A program made the translations under genes and the position numbers. From Paenibacillus glycanilyticus NBRC 16618 (GTDB taxonomy: Bacteria; Bacillota; Bacilli; Paenibacillales; Paenibacillaceae), in contig NZ_BILY01000015.1 of assembly GCF_004000805.1 (NCBI RefSeq), forward strand, positions 1-64,000: a stretch of DNA of 64,000 nucleotides, given 5' to 3'. This document shows positions 45,007-54,939 of this stretch, in pieces. The stretch's first letter is position 1. Each line of letters opens with the position of its first letter. The notes beneath the pieces were generated by a model, which was not told where the DNA came from, searched no databases, and saw only the letters and a program-made list of their open reading frames with translations.

Positions 45007-46763
45007 GTTCTCTCCCCCATTTCGATTGGCAGATACAAGGTAATCCGTGTGTCTTGCTGCGGAACGCTCTCTACCCGAATGCCGTAAGCTTCTCCGAACA
45101 GCATCTTGATGCGGTCCTCTATGTTGCGCAGGCCGATTCCCGTTCCTCTTGGCTGAATTTCCCCGCTTCTAAGCTGATCGATGACATCCGGTGCAAGCCC
45201 CGGGCCGTTATCCGCTACGGTTATTGCAATGCCGCCTTCATATTCTTCTGCCGTAATCGTAATTACGCAAGCTTCGATCATTTGCTCCAGCCCGTAATGG
45301 ATTGCGTTCTCCACAAGCGGCTGCAGGCTGAGCTTTGGCACATACACATTTAAGAGACGGTCAGGGATCCGGTTTTCGAATACAAGGCGCTCTTCGAATC
45401 GGATATGCTGGATCGCGATATAATGGCTGACCAGCCTCATTTCATCCTCAAGCATCACGGTTGGCTGCTTGTGGCTGATCGTGCTGCGGAGCAGATAACC
45501 CAGGGATTCAACCATAATAGAGATCTGCTTATGTCCGGCGATTTTGGCCGACCAGTTAATGGATTCCAGCGTGTTGTACAAAAAATGCGGATTAATCTGC
45601 GCCTGCAGCGCTTTGAATTCCGTATCCTTGATGGTCAGCTGCTTGACATAATTTTCGTTGATCAGCTCGTCGATCCGTCCCACCATCATCCGGAAATTTC
45701 GCTGCAGCTGGCCGGCTTCATCCTTCGCTAGATTGCGCTCCTCCGGTTCTTCCGCAAATTCGAAATGCCCGAGCTGAATCCGCTTCATTCTCTGATTCAG
45801 CCGTTCTATTGGCCCCGTTATGGAACGCGAGAAGCTGAGCGCAGCTCCCAGAATGAGAACCGAGAGTAGAATGTAGACGATAATAACGGTATTTTTCGCC
45901 GATTCCGTCGTATGGAAGATCTGATCGTAAGGCATCACGTTAACGTACACCCAATCCAGATAGCCGGAGGAATAATAGGTGATGAAATAGTTTTTGCCCG
46001 ACAACGATACAATCTTGAAGCCCTGCTGTCCGGTTAGCTGCAAGGAAGTCAGATCCATTCCGTCAGGCTGGTCATGCGGATAGACCAGGTGGCCGCCCTT
46101 TTGCAGGATGGCAAAATACGCTTTGGAATTATCCGCCGAGGTTACAAGATCGCTATAGAGCCGGTCGATGTCGATCCTGACCGCCATATTGCCCAGATGA
46201 TCCAGCTCCAGCCCGTCCACCCTGCGGATTTCCCTGCCCGCAATAAGAGCGTTATCGCCGTAATCCGGGAAGACAAACTGGACGCCGCCATTTGTTTTGT
46301 TGGTCTCATTTACGACTTGCGCGTTGCGTTCGGTTGACAAATTAATCATCTTGTAACCGTTTCCATATTGCTTCCTAAAAACATCCATCACATGAAACGA
46401 CAGTATATATTTCTCGTTGCTGGTGAAGGTCAATAGCCGCTGGCGTATATTTACCGCGGTCAGATAGTTGCTGTACTCGGAGCCGCCTGCCTTAATCTCG
46501 CTCAAATAATCCTGAATGTAGCTGTCCGTCGCAATCTTGAAGGAAATCTTCTCCATATTGCGGAGCTCCTTCTCGACGCCTAGCGAAGCGCTGTTGAGAG
46601 CACTGGCGGATTGCTTGTAGATTTCCTTGTCGTAAGCGTGAAAGGCATACTTCATGACCGCAAAGGTCGCAATGCCGATAACCGCCATCATAAAAGCAAG
46701 CATGACAATTATTTTATATTTGATCCGCAAATTATAATAGAAAGCTAGTAACCCCTGCCTCAA
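45003..46763 (-). CDS. sensor histidine kinase (YesM family)
   Basis: A 586-residue membrane kinase. Two transmembrane helices (about 14-36 and 292-312) flank an extracellular sensor domain; a HAMP domain follows. The His_kinase signature INPHFLYNTLESINW contains the phospho-histidine, and the ATPase domain has LVENAIHYGLE and VADNGPGLAP. The start is TTG at 46763 after GGAGGGAAAACAAC. Partner of the regulator at 43447; the likely signal is a plant-polysaccharide oligomer. Confidence 0.94.
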   Translation of the reverse strand: MRQGLLAFYYNLRIKYKIIVMLAFMMAVIGIATFAVMKYAFHAYDKEIYKQSASALNSASLGVEKELRNMEKISFKIATDSYIQDYLSEIKAGGSEYSNYLTAVNIRQRLLTFTSNEKYILSFHVMDVFRKQYGNGYKMINLSTERNAQVVNETNKTNGGVQFVFPDYGDNALIAGREIRRVDGLELDHLGNMAVRIDIDRLYSDLVTSADNSKAYFAILQKGGHLVYPHDQPDGMDLTSLQLTGQQGFKIVSLSGKNYFITYYSSGYLDWVYVNVMPYDQIFHTTESAKNTVIIVYILLSVLILGAALSFSRSITGPIERLNQRMKRIQLGHFEFAEEPEERNLAKDEAGQLQRNFRMMVGRIDELINENYVKQLTIKDTEFKALQAQINPHFLYNTLESINWSAKIAGHKQISIMVESLGYLLRSTISHKQPTVMLEDEMRLVSHYIAIQHIRFEERLVFENRIPDRLLNVYVPKLSLQPLVENAIHYGLEQMIEACVITITAEEYEGGIAITVADNGPGLAPDVIDQLRSGEIQPRGTGIGLRNIEDRIKMLFGEAYGIRVESVPQQDTRITLYLPIEMGERT

Positions 46764-46895
46764 GTTGTTTTCCCTCCAGTCTTCATGCGTAAGTATTGAT
46801 TATGAAAAAAAGGCAGCAAATACAGCGAGATCATCCCCGCAGTACCGCTGCCCGTAAATACATCCTCTTACGCAAGGTCACTGGCGGATAGACTT

Positions 46896-48368
46896 TTACC
46901 GGAGCGCTGTAATCTCCAGGAATCGTCCGTATCCATCATACCATGCCTCCCCTTGTTGAGGGCCGTAAATCGTAACCGGGAAAGAATCCCTGATAACACG
47001 CCGTGCTTCCCAAATATCCGCGAACTCGCCTCTTGCAATCCATTGAACCGCCAGGTTCCCGATCGCGCTGCCTTCCGCGGGTCCCGCCCATACCGGCTTG
47101 CCGATCGCATTCGCCGTCCACTGGCAAAGCAGCGTATTATGAATGCCGCCGCCGACCATATGAAGACCGTTAAACTGCTTGCCGGACAACCGTTCCGTCA
47201 ATTCAAGCACATAACGATATTTGAAGGCGAGGCTTTCCAGAATGCAGCGGACGAGCGTGCCAGCATCCTCCGGAACCGGCTGATTCGTCTTCCGGCAATA
47301 TTCCTTGACTCTCGCCGGCATGTCGCCCGGAGCCATAAATAAGGGATCATCCGGGTCGATAAAAGCCGTAAACGCAGGTGCTTCTCCGGCAAGCTTCACA
47401 AGCTCGGAGAAGCTGTAATCCTGTCCGGAACGCTCCCACTCTCTCCGGCTTTCCTGCAGAATCCACAAGCCCATAATGTTCTTCAGCAGACGGTAAGTGC
47501 CGCCATAGCCGCCCTCATTCGTAAAATTAAGCTGTCCCGCCTCCGCCGTCATAATCGGCTCCAGGATCTCCGTTCCGAGCAGCGACCAGGTTCCGCAGCT
47601 TAAGTAAGCGAAGGAACGTTCAAGCGCCGGTACGGCGACCACCGCCGATGCCGTGTCATGCTCAGCTACGGCATGAACGGCAATCGGTCCAAGGCCAAGC
47701 TCCTCCTGAACGGATGGCTGCAGATTCCCGGCGGGCGAGCCAGGCTGAAGCACTTGCCCGAACAAGGACTGCGAGAGACCAAGATGCTGCAGCAGCTCCT
47801 CATCCCATTCTTGCTTAAGCGGGTTGTACAGCTGAGTGGTCGTTGCGTTGGAAAACTCGTTGTGCATTTCGCCGGTCAGGAAATACCGAAGCAAATCCGG
47901 GATCATCAGGAAACGCTTCGCCGCAGCAAGCTGCGGTGATTGATTCAGCTTGGCCGCATAGAGCTGGTAAATCGTATTAAACGGCAGAAACTGAATGCCC
48001 GTCCGGTTGAATATTTCCGCAGGAGTTAATTCCTCCTGAAGTCTCTCCATCATTCCGGCGCTTGAGCGGTCCCGATAATGAAGCGGATTGCCAAGCAGAC
48101 TTCCGTCAGCTGCGATAAGTCCGTAATCTACCGCCCAGGAATCAATGCCGATGCTAAGCGGCTGTATCCCCTTATGCTTGGCCTTAAGCAAGCCTTGCTT
48201 GATCTCGTGATACAGCCGCAGGATATCCCAGTGCAGACGGTCGCCCGTCTGCACCGGATCGTTAGGAAAGCGGTGGAGCTCTTCGGTTACGATCTTGCCA
48301 TCCTTCAGACTGCCCAGGATCGCTCTTCCGCTGCTTGCTCCGAGGTCAAACGCCAATATGTCCGACAA
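46896..48368 (-). CDS. rhaB: rhamnulokinase
   Basis: A 490-residue FGGY-family sugar kinase phosphorylating L-rhamnulose. It begins ILAFDLGASSGRAILG, contains IGIDSWAVDYGLI and SCGTWSLLGTE, and ends with HMVGGGIHNTLLCQWTANA. The start is TTG at 48368, after GGAGGGCGACCGG. It lies 12 bp after rhaA in a rhaEW-rhaA-rhaB operon. Confidence 0.95.
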   Translation of the reverse strand: MSDILAFDLGASSGRAILGSLKDGKIVTEELHRFPNDPVQTGDRLHWDILRLYHEIKQGLLKAKHKGIQPLSIGIDSWAVDYGLIAADGSLLGNPLHYRDRSSAGMMERLQEELTPAEIFNRTGIQFLPFNTIYQLYAAKLNQSPQLAAAKRFLMIPDLLRYFLTGEMHNEFSNATTTQLYNPLKQEWDEELLQHLGLSQSLFGQVLQPGSPAGNLQPSVQEELGLGPIAVHAVAEHDTASAVVAVPALERSFAYLSCGTWSLLGTEILEPIMTAEAGQLNFTNEGGYGGTYRLLKNIMGLWILQESRREWERSGQDYSFSELVKLAGEAPAFTAFIDPDDPLFMAPGDMPARVKEYCRKTNQPVPEDAGTLVRCILESLAFKYRYVLELTERLSGKQFNGLHMVGGGIHNTLLCQWTANAIGKPVWAGPAEGSAIGNLAVQWIARGEFADIWEARRVIRDSFPVTIYGPQQGEAWYDGYGRFLEITALR

Positions 48369-48380
48369 CCGGTCGCCCTC

Positions 48381-49640
48381 CTAACCGCGCTTCAGCAATA
48401 CGTTTTGTTCGTATTCTTTCACTTCGCTGATCCACTGCTCGCGGACCGGAACACCCTTCGTAGCGCAATAGTAATCCCATATCGCGCCAAACGGATACGA
48501 CTTGAATTCTTCGGTGAGCGCAAGGCGGGTCGTATAATCGCCTTCCAGCTCGATTTTCTTCAGTGTTTCCACCGGCTCGAGCATCGCGCGGAGCAATGCC
48601 TTGATTGTGTTGCGCGTTCCGACAACCCAAGCGGCTACCCGGTTAATGCTGGCATCGAAGAAATCAAGGCCGATATGGGTTGTGCCCAGCAGATCATGGC
48701 GAACCAGCTCTCTGCCGATCTCAAGCAGCTCATCGTCCATGATGACGACATGGTCACTATCCCATCTCATCGGGCGGCTGACATGAAGCAGAATGCCGCT
48801 TGTGAATAGAGCAAGGGAAGACAATTTATTCGAAATGACTTCCGTCGGATGGAAATGGCCCGCATCCAGACAGATCAGCTTGTTATTCTGCAAACCGTAG
48901 CCCATATAAAATTCGTGGGAGCCAACCACGTACGCTTCCGAGCCAAGCCCAAACAGCTTGCTCTCCACCGCGTCCAGGTTGTAATTCGGATCAAGCGGCT
49001 CGGCAAACACTTCATCGAGCGAAGCCTTCAGACGCTTGCGCGGTGTCATGCGGTCAACCGGATTATCCTTGAAGCCGTCGGGAACCCAGACGTTGGTCAC
49101 GCAGGTCTGACCCAGCTGCTCGCCAAAGTAAGCGCCAATGCGGCGGGAAGCCTTGCAGTGGTCAATCCAGAATTGGCGGATCTCCGGATCCGGATGGCTA
49201 AGCGTAAAGCCGTCGCTCGATTTCTCATGCGAGAAGCAGGTTGGGTTGAAGTCGAGTCCAAGCCCCTGCTCCTTCGCCCAGATTACCCAGTTTTCGTAAT
49301 GACGCGGCTCAAGCTGATCCAGTTCAACCTTTTCGCTCGTATCGGTATAGATCGCATGAAGGTTTACTTTATGCTTGCCCGGAATGAGGGAGAAGGCTTT
49401 CTCCAGATCGGAGCGTAGCTCCTCCGGCGTTCTTGCCGCGCCCGGATATTGGCCCGTAACCGAAATGCCGCCGGTCAATTCCTGGTCCGCGTTCAGGAAG
49501 CCTTTTACGTCATCGCCTTGCCAGCAATGCATGGAGACCTTGACCGTCTCCAGCTTGCGCAGTACTTCGTCCGTATCGATTCCATGCTGGGCATACAATG
49601 CTTTCGCCGCTTCGTAAGCTTGCTTTACATGTTGATCCAT
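48381..49640 (-). CDS. rhaA: L-rhamnose isomerase
   Basis: A 419-residue isomerase turning L-rhamnose into L-rhamnulose. [14 protein letters not shown] near residue 32, [20 protein letters not shown], and the metal-site [12 protein letters not shown] and [11 protein letters not shown] are all present. AAGGAGGG precedes the ATG by 11 nt. Middle gene of the rha operon. Confidence 0.96.
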   Translation of the reverse strand: MDQHVKQAYEAAKALYAQHGIDTDEVLRKLETVKVSMHCWQGDDVKGFLNADQELTGGISVTGQYPGAARTPEELRSDLEKAFSLIPGKHKVNLHAIYTDTSEKVELDQLEPRHYENWVIWAKEQGLGLDFNPTCFSHEKSSDGFTLSHPDPEIRQFWIDHCKASRRIGAYFGEQLGQTCVTNVWVPDGFKDNPVDRMTPRKRLKASLDEVFAEPLDPNYNLDAVESKLFGLGSEAYVVGSHEFYMGYGLQNNKLICLDAGHFHPTEVISNKLSSLALFTSGILLHVSRPMRWDSDHVVIMDDELLEIGRELVRHDLLGTTHIGLDFFDASINRVAAWVVGTRNTIKALLRAMLEPVETLKKIELEGDYTTRLALTEEFKSYPFGAIWDYYCATKGVPVREQWISEVKEYEQNVLLKRG

Positions 49641-49660
49641 CTGTAGAGGCGCCCTCCTTC

Positions 49661-51730
49661 TTAGCGTGTGAATGCAGCCGGTACACCGCCGTCAATCGTC
49701 AGCATGCAGCCGGTTGTTTTGTCCGATTTCGAAGATGCGAAGAAGGCGATGCCTTCCGCAATATCTCTTGGATAAATATTGACGAGCAGCGTAGTCCGTT
49801 TGCGGTAGTGCTCTTCCAATTGATCCGGCTCGATGCCGTAAGCCGCGGCACGCTCGTTGCGCCATGCGCCGTTCCAGATCGCGGAGCCCTGCAGAATCGC
49901 GTCCGGCAGAATCGTATTGACGCGAATGCCGAATTCGCCGCCTTCCGCCGCGATGCAGCGTGCCAGATGAGCCTCCAGCGCTTTTGCCGAGCTGTAAGCC
50001 GTAACGCTCTTGCCTGCGAAGATCGAGTTCTTGGAGCCGATAAATACCATGTTGCCGCCAATGCCCTGCTGTTTCATCAGCTTGAACGCTTCACGGGCAA
50101 CAAGGAAATAGCCGGTGCCAAGCACGTTAATATTCAAATTCCATTCTTTGAGAGAGGTTTCGTCAAACGGGCTGGATGTTGCGAGGCCTGCGTTGTTGAC
50201 GATAATATCCACGCCGCCGTAGACGAGAGCTACTTCCGCATAAGCAGCCTGCACCGCTTGCTCGTCCGTAACGTCCATTTTCACGGCGTAAGCGCGGTTC
50301 TCGCCGTATTTGTCGTTGATTTCTTGCGCAACCTTCTGTGCGCCCTCCAGATTCAGGTCGGCCAGCACGACATGCGCGCCTTCCGATACGAGGCGGCGTG
50401 CCGTCTCGCTGCCGATACCGCCGGCACCGCCGGTAATGAAGGCAACCTTGCGGGAAAATTCGGCTTCAGCCGGAGCCAGCGACAGCTTGTAAAGCTCAAG
50501 CGGCCAGTACTCTACGTTATACGATTCGTTCGCGCTCAGCGATACGAAGCTGCCAAGCGCCGTAGCGCCGCGCATAACGGAAATCGCGCGATGGTACAAA
50601 GCGCCGCTTACTTGCGACAGCGCCCAGCTCTTGCCCGTGTTGATCATGCCAAGACCCGGAATGAGGATGACGCGCGGAGCCGCTTCGAACATCACGTCGC
50701 CTTCGTTTTTGTTTTCCTCGAAATAAGCTTTGTATTGCTCTTTATAAGCGGCAACGCCTTCAATCAATTTCGACTTCAGGCCGTCAATATCCTCCGCGTT
50801 AGGCGTCCAATCGATAAAGAGCGGAACAACCTTCGTATGAACGAGATGGTCCGGGCAAGCGGCGCCAACCTGCGACAGCTGCGGAGCGTCCGCGCCGCCA
50901 ACGAAAGAAAGCACATCGTCTTGGTCGTCGAACGACAGGATCATTTTCTTCGCGTCGGATACGGCACCGCGGATCGTAGGCATCACCTGCGATACGATTT
51001 GACGGCGAACCTCGGCCGGAAGGGCTTCATGTTTCACGCCGCCGAATAATTTGGCTTCATTGACGCGATCTTCGATGAAAGCTTCTGCTTCATTAATAAT
51101 CTTGATCGTCTGCGCATAGCATTCTTCGGACGTTTCGCCCCAAGTTACAAGGCCATGCTTCTCCATCAGAACAAGCTCGGCGTTAGGATTAGCCAATACG
51201 CCTTCCGCGATCATCTTCGAGAGAGTAAAGCCGGGACGCACGTATGGCACCCATACGAAGCGGTTGCCGAAAATCTCTTCCGCTAGATGGCGGCCGTTAT
51301 CCGCGCAGCACAGGCTGATAATCGCATCCGGATGCGTATGGTCTACGTGCTTGAATGGCAGGAAGGCATGCAGCAAAGTCTCGATCGAAGCGCGCGGATG
51401 CTTCGCGTCGATCATGCAGTTGCCCAGGTAAGCAACCATTTCTTCGTCCGTCATGGCATCGCGTTCGAACAAAGGACGGATATCTTCCATGCGAAGACCG
51501 GTGAAGTTCGCCGCTTTCATCGAACCAAGGTCCGAACCGCTGCCCTTCACGTACATCACTTCAATATCGCGGCCGCGGAAATCTTTAACCGTCGTTTTCG
51601 TGGAAGTGTTGCCGCCAAAGATGTTGCACACGCGGCGGTCTGCTCCGATCAGGTTAGAGCGATAAACCAATTGATCGAGTCCGTTTGTGAATTCAGATGC
51701 TTTAGATGATTGCCATAAGCTTTGTACCAT
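49661..51730 (-). CDS. rhaEW: bifunctional rhamnulose-1-phosphate aldolase / short-chain dehydrogenase
   Basis: A 689-residue two-domain enzyme. The N-terminal class II aldolase domain (about 1-400; [24 protein letters not shown]) splits rhamnulose-1-phosphate into DHAP and lactaldehyde. The C-terminal SDR (about 425-689; [26 protein letters not shown]) oxidises lactaldehyde to lactate. Fusion of both is known in Bacillales. The ATG at 51730 follows GGAGGTAAACAAA; an upstream ATG is not preceded by a site. First gene of the rha operon. Confidence 0.94.
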   Translation of the reverse strand: MVQSLWQSSKASEFTNGLDQLVYRSNLIGADRRVCNIFGGNTSTKTTVKDFRGRDIEVMYVKGSGSDLGSMKAANFTGLRMEDIRPLFERDAMTDEEMVAYLGNCMIDAKHPRASIETLLHAFLPFKHVDHTHPDAIISLCCADNGRHLAEEIFGNRFVWVPYVRPGFTLSKMIAEGVLANPNAELVLMEKHGLVTWGETSEECYAQTIKIINEAEAFIEDRVNEAKLFGGVKHEALPAEVRRQIVSQVMPTIRGAVSDAKKMILSFDDQDDVLSFVGGADAPQLSQVGAACPDHLVHTKVVPLFIDWTPNAEDIDGLKSKLIEGVAAYKEQYKAYFEENKNEGDVMFEAAPRVILIPGLGMINTGKSWALSQVSGALYHRAISVMRGATALGSFVSLSANESYNVEYWPLELYKLSLAPAEAEFSRKVAFITGGAGGIGSETARRLVSEGAHVVLADLNLEGAQKVAQEINDKYGENRAYAVKMDVTDEQAVQAAYAEVALVYGGVDIIVNNAGLATSSPFDETSLKEWNLNINVLGTGYFLVAREAFKLMKQQGIGGNMVFIGSKNSIFAGKSVTAYSSAKALEAHLARCIAAEGGEFGIRVNTILPDAILQGSAIWNGAWRNERAAAYGIEPDQLEEHYRKRTTLLVNIYPRDIAEGIAFFASSKSDKTTGCMLTIDGGVPAAFTR

Positions 51731-51782
51731 TTTGTTTACCTCCGAATACGTTGTTTTATCTTTATGTTTCGATAGTAACATG

Positions 51783-51825
51783 TTTGTTTATATTTGAAAA
51801 CAAAAATATTTCGGGCATAAACAAA
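51783..51825. promoter_or_regulatory. inverted repeat before the rha operon (candidate operator)
   Basis: TTTGTTTAT at 51783-51791 and ATAAACAAA at 51817-51825 are exact inverted copies, spaced 25 bp, in a very AT-rich stretch just upstream of rhaEW. Further AAACAAA-like units follow. Probably the site of a rhamnose regulator; which one is not clear. Confidence 0.5.
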
Positions 51826-51835
51826 TATAATCAAA

Positions 51836-51865
51836 AACAAAAAGAGCGGGAAAGCTCCCGCTCCC
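51836..51865 (-). terminator. terminator after the Gfo/Idh gene
   Basis: On the minus strand GAGCGGGA / TCCCGCTC stem followed by TTTTTGTTTTT. Confidence 0.85.
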
Positions 51866-51881
51866 CGCTCCTGCCAATCGG

Positions 51882-52934
51882 CTACCTCCGAATAAAATCC
51901 GCAATCGTTACTTTTTGCCCGGTCCGCGCGCTTTCCAGCGCCGCATTAACCATAGCCATGCTGTATTGGTTATCCCGGCTGTCGGTTTCCGCCCTGCGGT
52001 TCTCCTCAAGCGAGAGGAACATCTCGTCGAGGCAGCCCGGATGCCCGGTTCTTTCCGAATGGGCATTGTATACCACGGAATCCGCCTCTACCCGTTCAAA
52101 CGATTTAATGAACTTCCCTTCCTGAGGTTCCGGCGCAATCACTTCCGCAAAGGGGGCATCATGCCCGTTCCAGATCGCCGTCCCCTTCTCGCCCGTGATT
52201 CTCCAGTCTGCTTCCCACGACGTGTTTGCCCCTTCCGCACACCAGGAACCGCGGTAATTGAACACCGACCCGTCAGACATTTCGAAGATGCAGACTGCCG
52301 CGGCCGCCCCTTCGTACCAAGAGCCCGGCGGGTTAAATTCGTGGCAATAAACGGACACCGGATCTGCCCCCAGTATTAGGCGCGCCTGATCGAATGTGTG
52401 GATCGCCATATCGAGCAGAAGCGGACTTGCCATCGTTTCCCGGAATCCGCCGAAATGCGGCCCCAGGAAGAAATCCGCGTTCACAAAACCCGGCTTGCCA
52501 ATCGTACCCGAGTCCAGCAAATGACGCAGCGCGCGAATACGGGGATCAAACCGCCGGTTTTGCATGACGGCATGCGATTTCCCCGTCTCCTCCGCGATCC
52601 GGATCAGATCCTTGCATTCCTCCGCGGTTTCCGCAAGCGGCTTCTCCCCAAAAATATTGCAGCCAAGCTGCATCGCCGTACTTGCAATCCGGTGATGGCT
52701 CGCGGGGATCGTTACGTCAAAGACAAGATTAGCGCCGGTCTGCTGGATAGCCTCGGCAAGATCGGTGAAAGTTGGGCAGCTTAGCCCCTTCTTTTCCCTC
52801 ATTTTCTCGGCAAACTCCTGCTTGATATCGACTAAAGCGACAATCTCCGTATCCTTGCGCTCGATGGCCGTATCGATCCAGATGTTCGACATCCCCCCGC
52901 AGCCTGCTACTACAACTTTATATGTTGCGCTCAT
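51882..52934 (-). CDS. Gfo/Idh/MocA family oxidoreductase
   Basis: A 350-residue NAD(P)-dependent sugar dehydrogenase. The Rossmann motif VVVAGCGGMSNIW is at residues 5-17, FGEKPLAETAEECKDLI contains the conserved EKP, and MAIHTFDQARLIL holds the catalytic histidine. The ATG at 52934 follows AAGGGGTG. It is transcribed together with the TIM-barrel isomerase 13 bp upstream; together they likely oxidise and rearrange a sugar or cyclitol. Confidence 0.9.
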   Translation of the reverse strand: MSATYKVVVAGCGGMSNIWIDTAIERKDTEIVALVDIKQEFAEKMREKKGLSCPTFTDLAEAIQQTGANLVFDVTIPASHHRIASTAMQLGCNIFGEKPLAETAEECKDLIRIAEETGKSHAVMQNRRFDPRIRALRHLLDSGTIGKPGFVNADFFLGPHFGGFRETMASPLLLDMAIHTFDQARLILGADPVSVYCHEFNPPGSWYEGAAAAVCIFEMSDGSVFNYRGSWCAEGANTSWEADWRITGEKGTAIWNGHDAPFAEVIAPEPQEGKFIKSFERVEADSVVYNAHSERTGHPGCLDEMFLSLEENRRAETDSRDNQYSMAMVNAALESARTGQKVTIADFIRR

Positions 52935-52947
52935 TCCCATGCACCCC

Positions 52948-53835
52948 TTATTTCGGATTCGGCACAAACTGTCCGCCGCGGCATTGCTTCAAATAGTTCA
53001 AGGCATGAACTTGTCCCGTCATCTCCAGCTCGTCGCGGTAGACCGGATCATGCCAGCCTTCGATATCGATTGTCCCTTGATAGCCGGCTTGTCTGAGAAT
53101 GGTGATAACATCCGTCCAGTTCGTATCGCCAAAGCCAGGCGTCCGGTGCCACACGAATGGCTTTGGCCCATGAATGCCGTATTCCTTCACGATATCCCAA
53201 GCGATGGTTGCGTCCTTGCCATGGACGTGGAACACTTTGTCCACCCATTTGCGGAGCTGCGGAATCGGATCGATCAGCGAGACCATCTGATGGCATGGCT
53301 CCCACTGCAGACCGATATTGTCGGACGGAATCGCGTTAAACATCATTTCCCAAGCCGTCGGGTTATGCGCAATGTTCCAATCGCCGGCTTCCCAGGTGCC
53401 GCCCATATCGCAATTCTCGAACGCAATTCGCACTCCCTTATCCGCAGCCCGCTTGCCCAGCTCTCCGAATACTTCCGCATACCGCGGGATAGAGCTTTCA
53501 ATCGATTCGCCGGTCAAACGTCCGGTAAACCCGGATACGATGTCCGTCCCGAACAAATGCGCATGATCGATCAGTCTTTCCCAGCTTGCAAGGGTATCCG
53601 CGTTATTTCCCGCGCCGGTCAACGGATTGCCAAAGATGCCAACCGTCGATATAATGAAACCGTATTCATCGGACAGCTCGCGAACCCGCTTCGCCGTCTC
53701 AACCAGATTCGTGTCGCCCGTTGTCTGCCAGAACGTCAAGCTGTAAGATTCGAAGCCGTGAGGAGCAATCTGAGGAATCACGCGCACCGCGTCGCCTCCG
53801 CCAACCAATGTTCCGATCCGAAGTATATTCGTCAT
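52948..53835 (-). CDS. sugar phosphate isomerase/epimerase (xylose isomerase-like TIM barrel)
   Basis: A 295-residue AP-endonuclease-2-type TIM barrel. Metal-binding residues appear in IAFENCDMGG, GLQWEPCHQM, FHVHGKDATI and TIDIEGWHDPVY. Such enzymes epimerise or isomerise sugars and cyclitols and commonly pair with Gfo/Idh dehydrogenases, as here. The ATG at 53835 is 9 nt from AGGAGTGG. Divergent from the AraC regulator at 53959. Confidence 0.9.
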   Translation of the reverse strand: MTNILRIGTLVGGGDAVRVIPQIAPHGFESYSLTFWQTTGDTNLVETAKRVRELSDEYGFIISTVGIFGNPLTGAGNNADTLASWERLIDHAHLFGTDIVSGFTGRLTGESIESSIPRYAEVFGELGKRAADKGVRIAFENCDMGGTWEAGDWNIAHNPTAWEMMFNAIPSDNIGLQWEPCHQMVSLIDPIPQLRKWVDKVFHVHGKDATIAWDIVKEYGIHGPKPFVWHRTPGFGDTNWTDVITILRQAGYQGTIDIEGWHDPVYRDELEMTGQVHALNYLKQCRGGQFVPNPK

Positions 53836-53958
53836 ATCATTACCACTCCTATGTAGGTGGATTAATTTTGAATGCAACCTCAGTATAGCGCGGGAAAACG
53901 GACGATTCTCGACCATTCTTGTGTTTTACTAGTCCAATATTGTGGAGTTGAATCTATC

Positions 53959-54888
53959 ATGAGCTATCCGAAGGAACTGCGCGAGAATACTCGAATAGAC
54001 GAGAAAATGCACCCGGTTCAAATTTTTTCGAACCGCGCTCTTCAGAAGAAGCCGGGCGAGCTGATTCTCTATTTGCATTGGCATGAGCATTTCGAAATTA
54101 TCGTCATGCAGCAAGGCAGCGCCGTCTTTCATATCGACAGCGAATCTTACGAGGCTCTTCCGGGGGATGTTTTATTCGTGCCGGCCGGAGCGCTTCATGT
54201 CGGCTACAGTCTATGCGATGGAGAAATCTCTTACCTCGCTATCGTCTATAACAGCTCTCTCTTCCAGAATTGGATGCAGGATTCTCTTCATACGAAATAT
54301 GTCCTGCCCTATTTGGAGGGCCGCGTACAGCTGCCGGTCAAGCCAACCCGGCTCGACCCGTCCTGCGCGGATTATTATTACTTGCTGGAGCAGGCCAACA
54401 CGGAGTTTATAGAGAAGCAGCCCGCCTATCAATTGATGGTAAAATCGCAGCTTCATATGCTGCTTACTCTGCTGTCCCGCAAATTTCTGCCTCAGCAGCT
54501 TCCGGAGCAAGCGACCAATCAATACGTGCATAACCGCGAACAGTTCAAAGCATTAATCGAATATATTGAAGCCAGCTTTGCGGACAAGCAGACGGTAGCC
54601 GATGCGGCAAGGCGGATGAACCTGAACGTCCATCATTTCTGCAAAATGTTCAAAAAGCTGACCGGCCGGACTTTTATCGATTACGTCAACGTATGCCGGG
54701 TGAATGAAGCGGAGCGGCTGCTGCTCGCCGGCGATCTCTCCATTACCGAGATTGCGGGCCGTGTCGGCTGCGACAACTCCAATTACTTTACGAAGATGTA
54801 CAGAAAGTACAAAGGCGTTGCCCCTTCCCAGCTCAGAAAACAGCTGGCCGACGCAAACAAAATCCCCTTAAGCGAGCCAATCGCCTAA
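53959..54888 (+). CDS. AraC family transcriptional regulator
   Basis: A 309-residue regulator with an N-terminal cupin (LYLHWHEHFEIIVMQQGSAVFHID, about residues 30-60) for ligand sensing and a C-terminal AraC double HTH (about 200-300; MNLNVHHFCKMFKKLTGRTFIDYVN and GCDNSNYFTKMYRKYKGVAPSQLR). Divergent from the isomerase/dehydrogenase operon, which it probably controls from the 123 bp intergenic region. The frame is open further upstream (ATG 53872), but the ATG at 53959 fits homologous starts. Confidence 0.9.
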   Translation: MSYPKELRENTRIDEKMHPVQIFSNRALQKKPGELILYLHWHEHFEIIVMQQGSAVFHIDSESYEALPGDVLFVPAGALHVGYSLCDGEISYLAIVYNSSLFQNWMQDSLHTKYVLPYLEGRVQLPVKPTRLDPSCADYYYLLEQANTEFIEKQPAYQLMVKSQLHMLLTLLSRKFLPQQLPEQATNQYVHNREQFKALIEYIEASFADKQTVADAARRMNLNVHHFCKMFKKLTGRTFIDYVNVCRVNEAERLLLAGDLSITEIAGRVGCDNSNYFTKMYRKYKGVAPSQLRKQLADANKIPLSEPIA

Positions 54889-54898
54889 GGGGATTTTT
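54859..54898 (+). terminator. terminator after the AraC gene
   Basis: Stem AAAATCCCCTTA / TAAGGGGATTTT with a ~15 nt loop, T-rich tail; it overlaps the last codons of the gene. Confidence 0.85.
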
Positions 54899-54939
54899 AT
54901 TGAATAATCGCTCATTCTTAATTATTCATTGATTCTTAA

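Noticed and set aside
49598-51049. Plus-strand open frame of 483 codons opposite rhaEW
   Set aside because: Antisense shadow of rhaEW, caused by codon bias. No motif.
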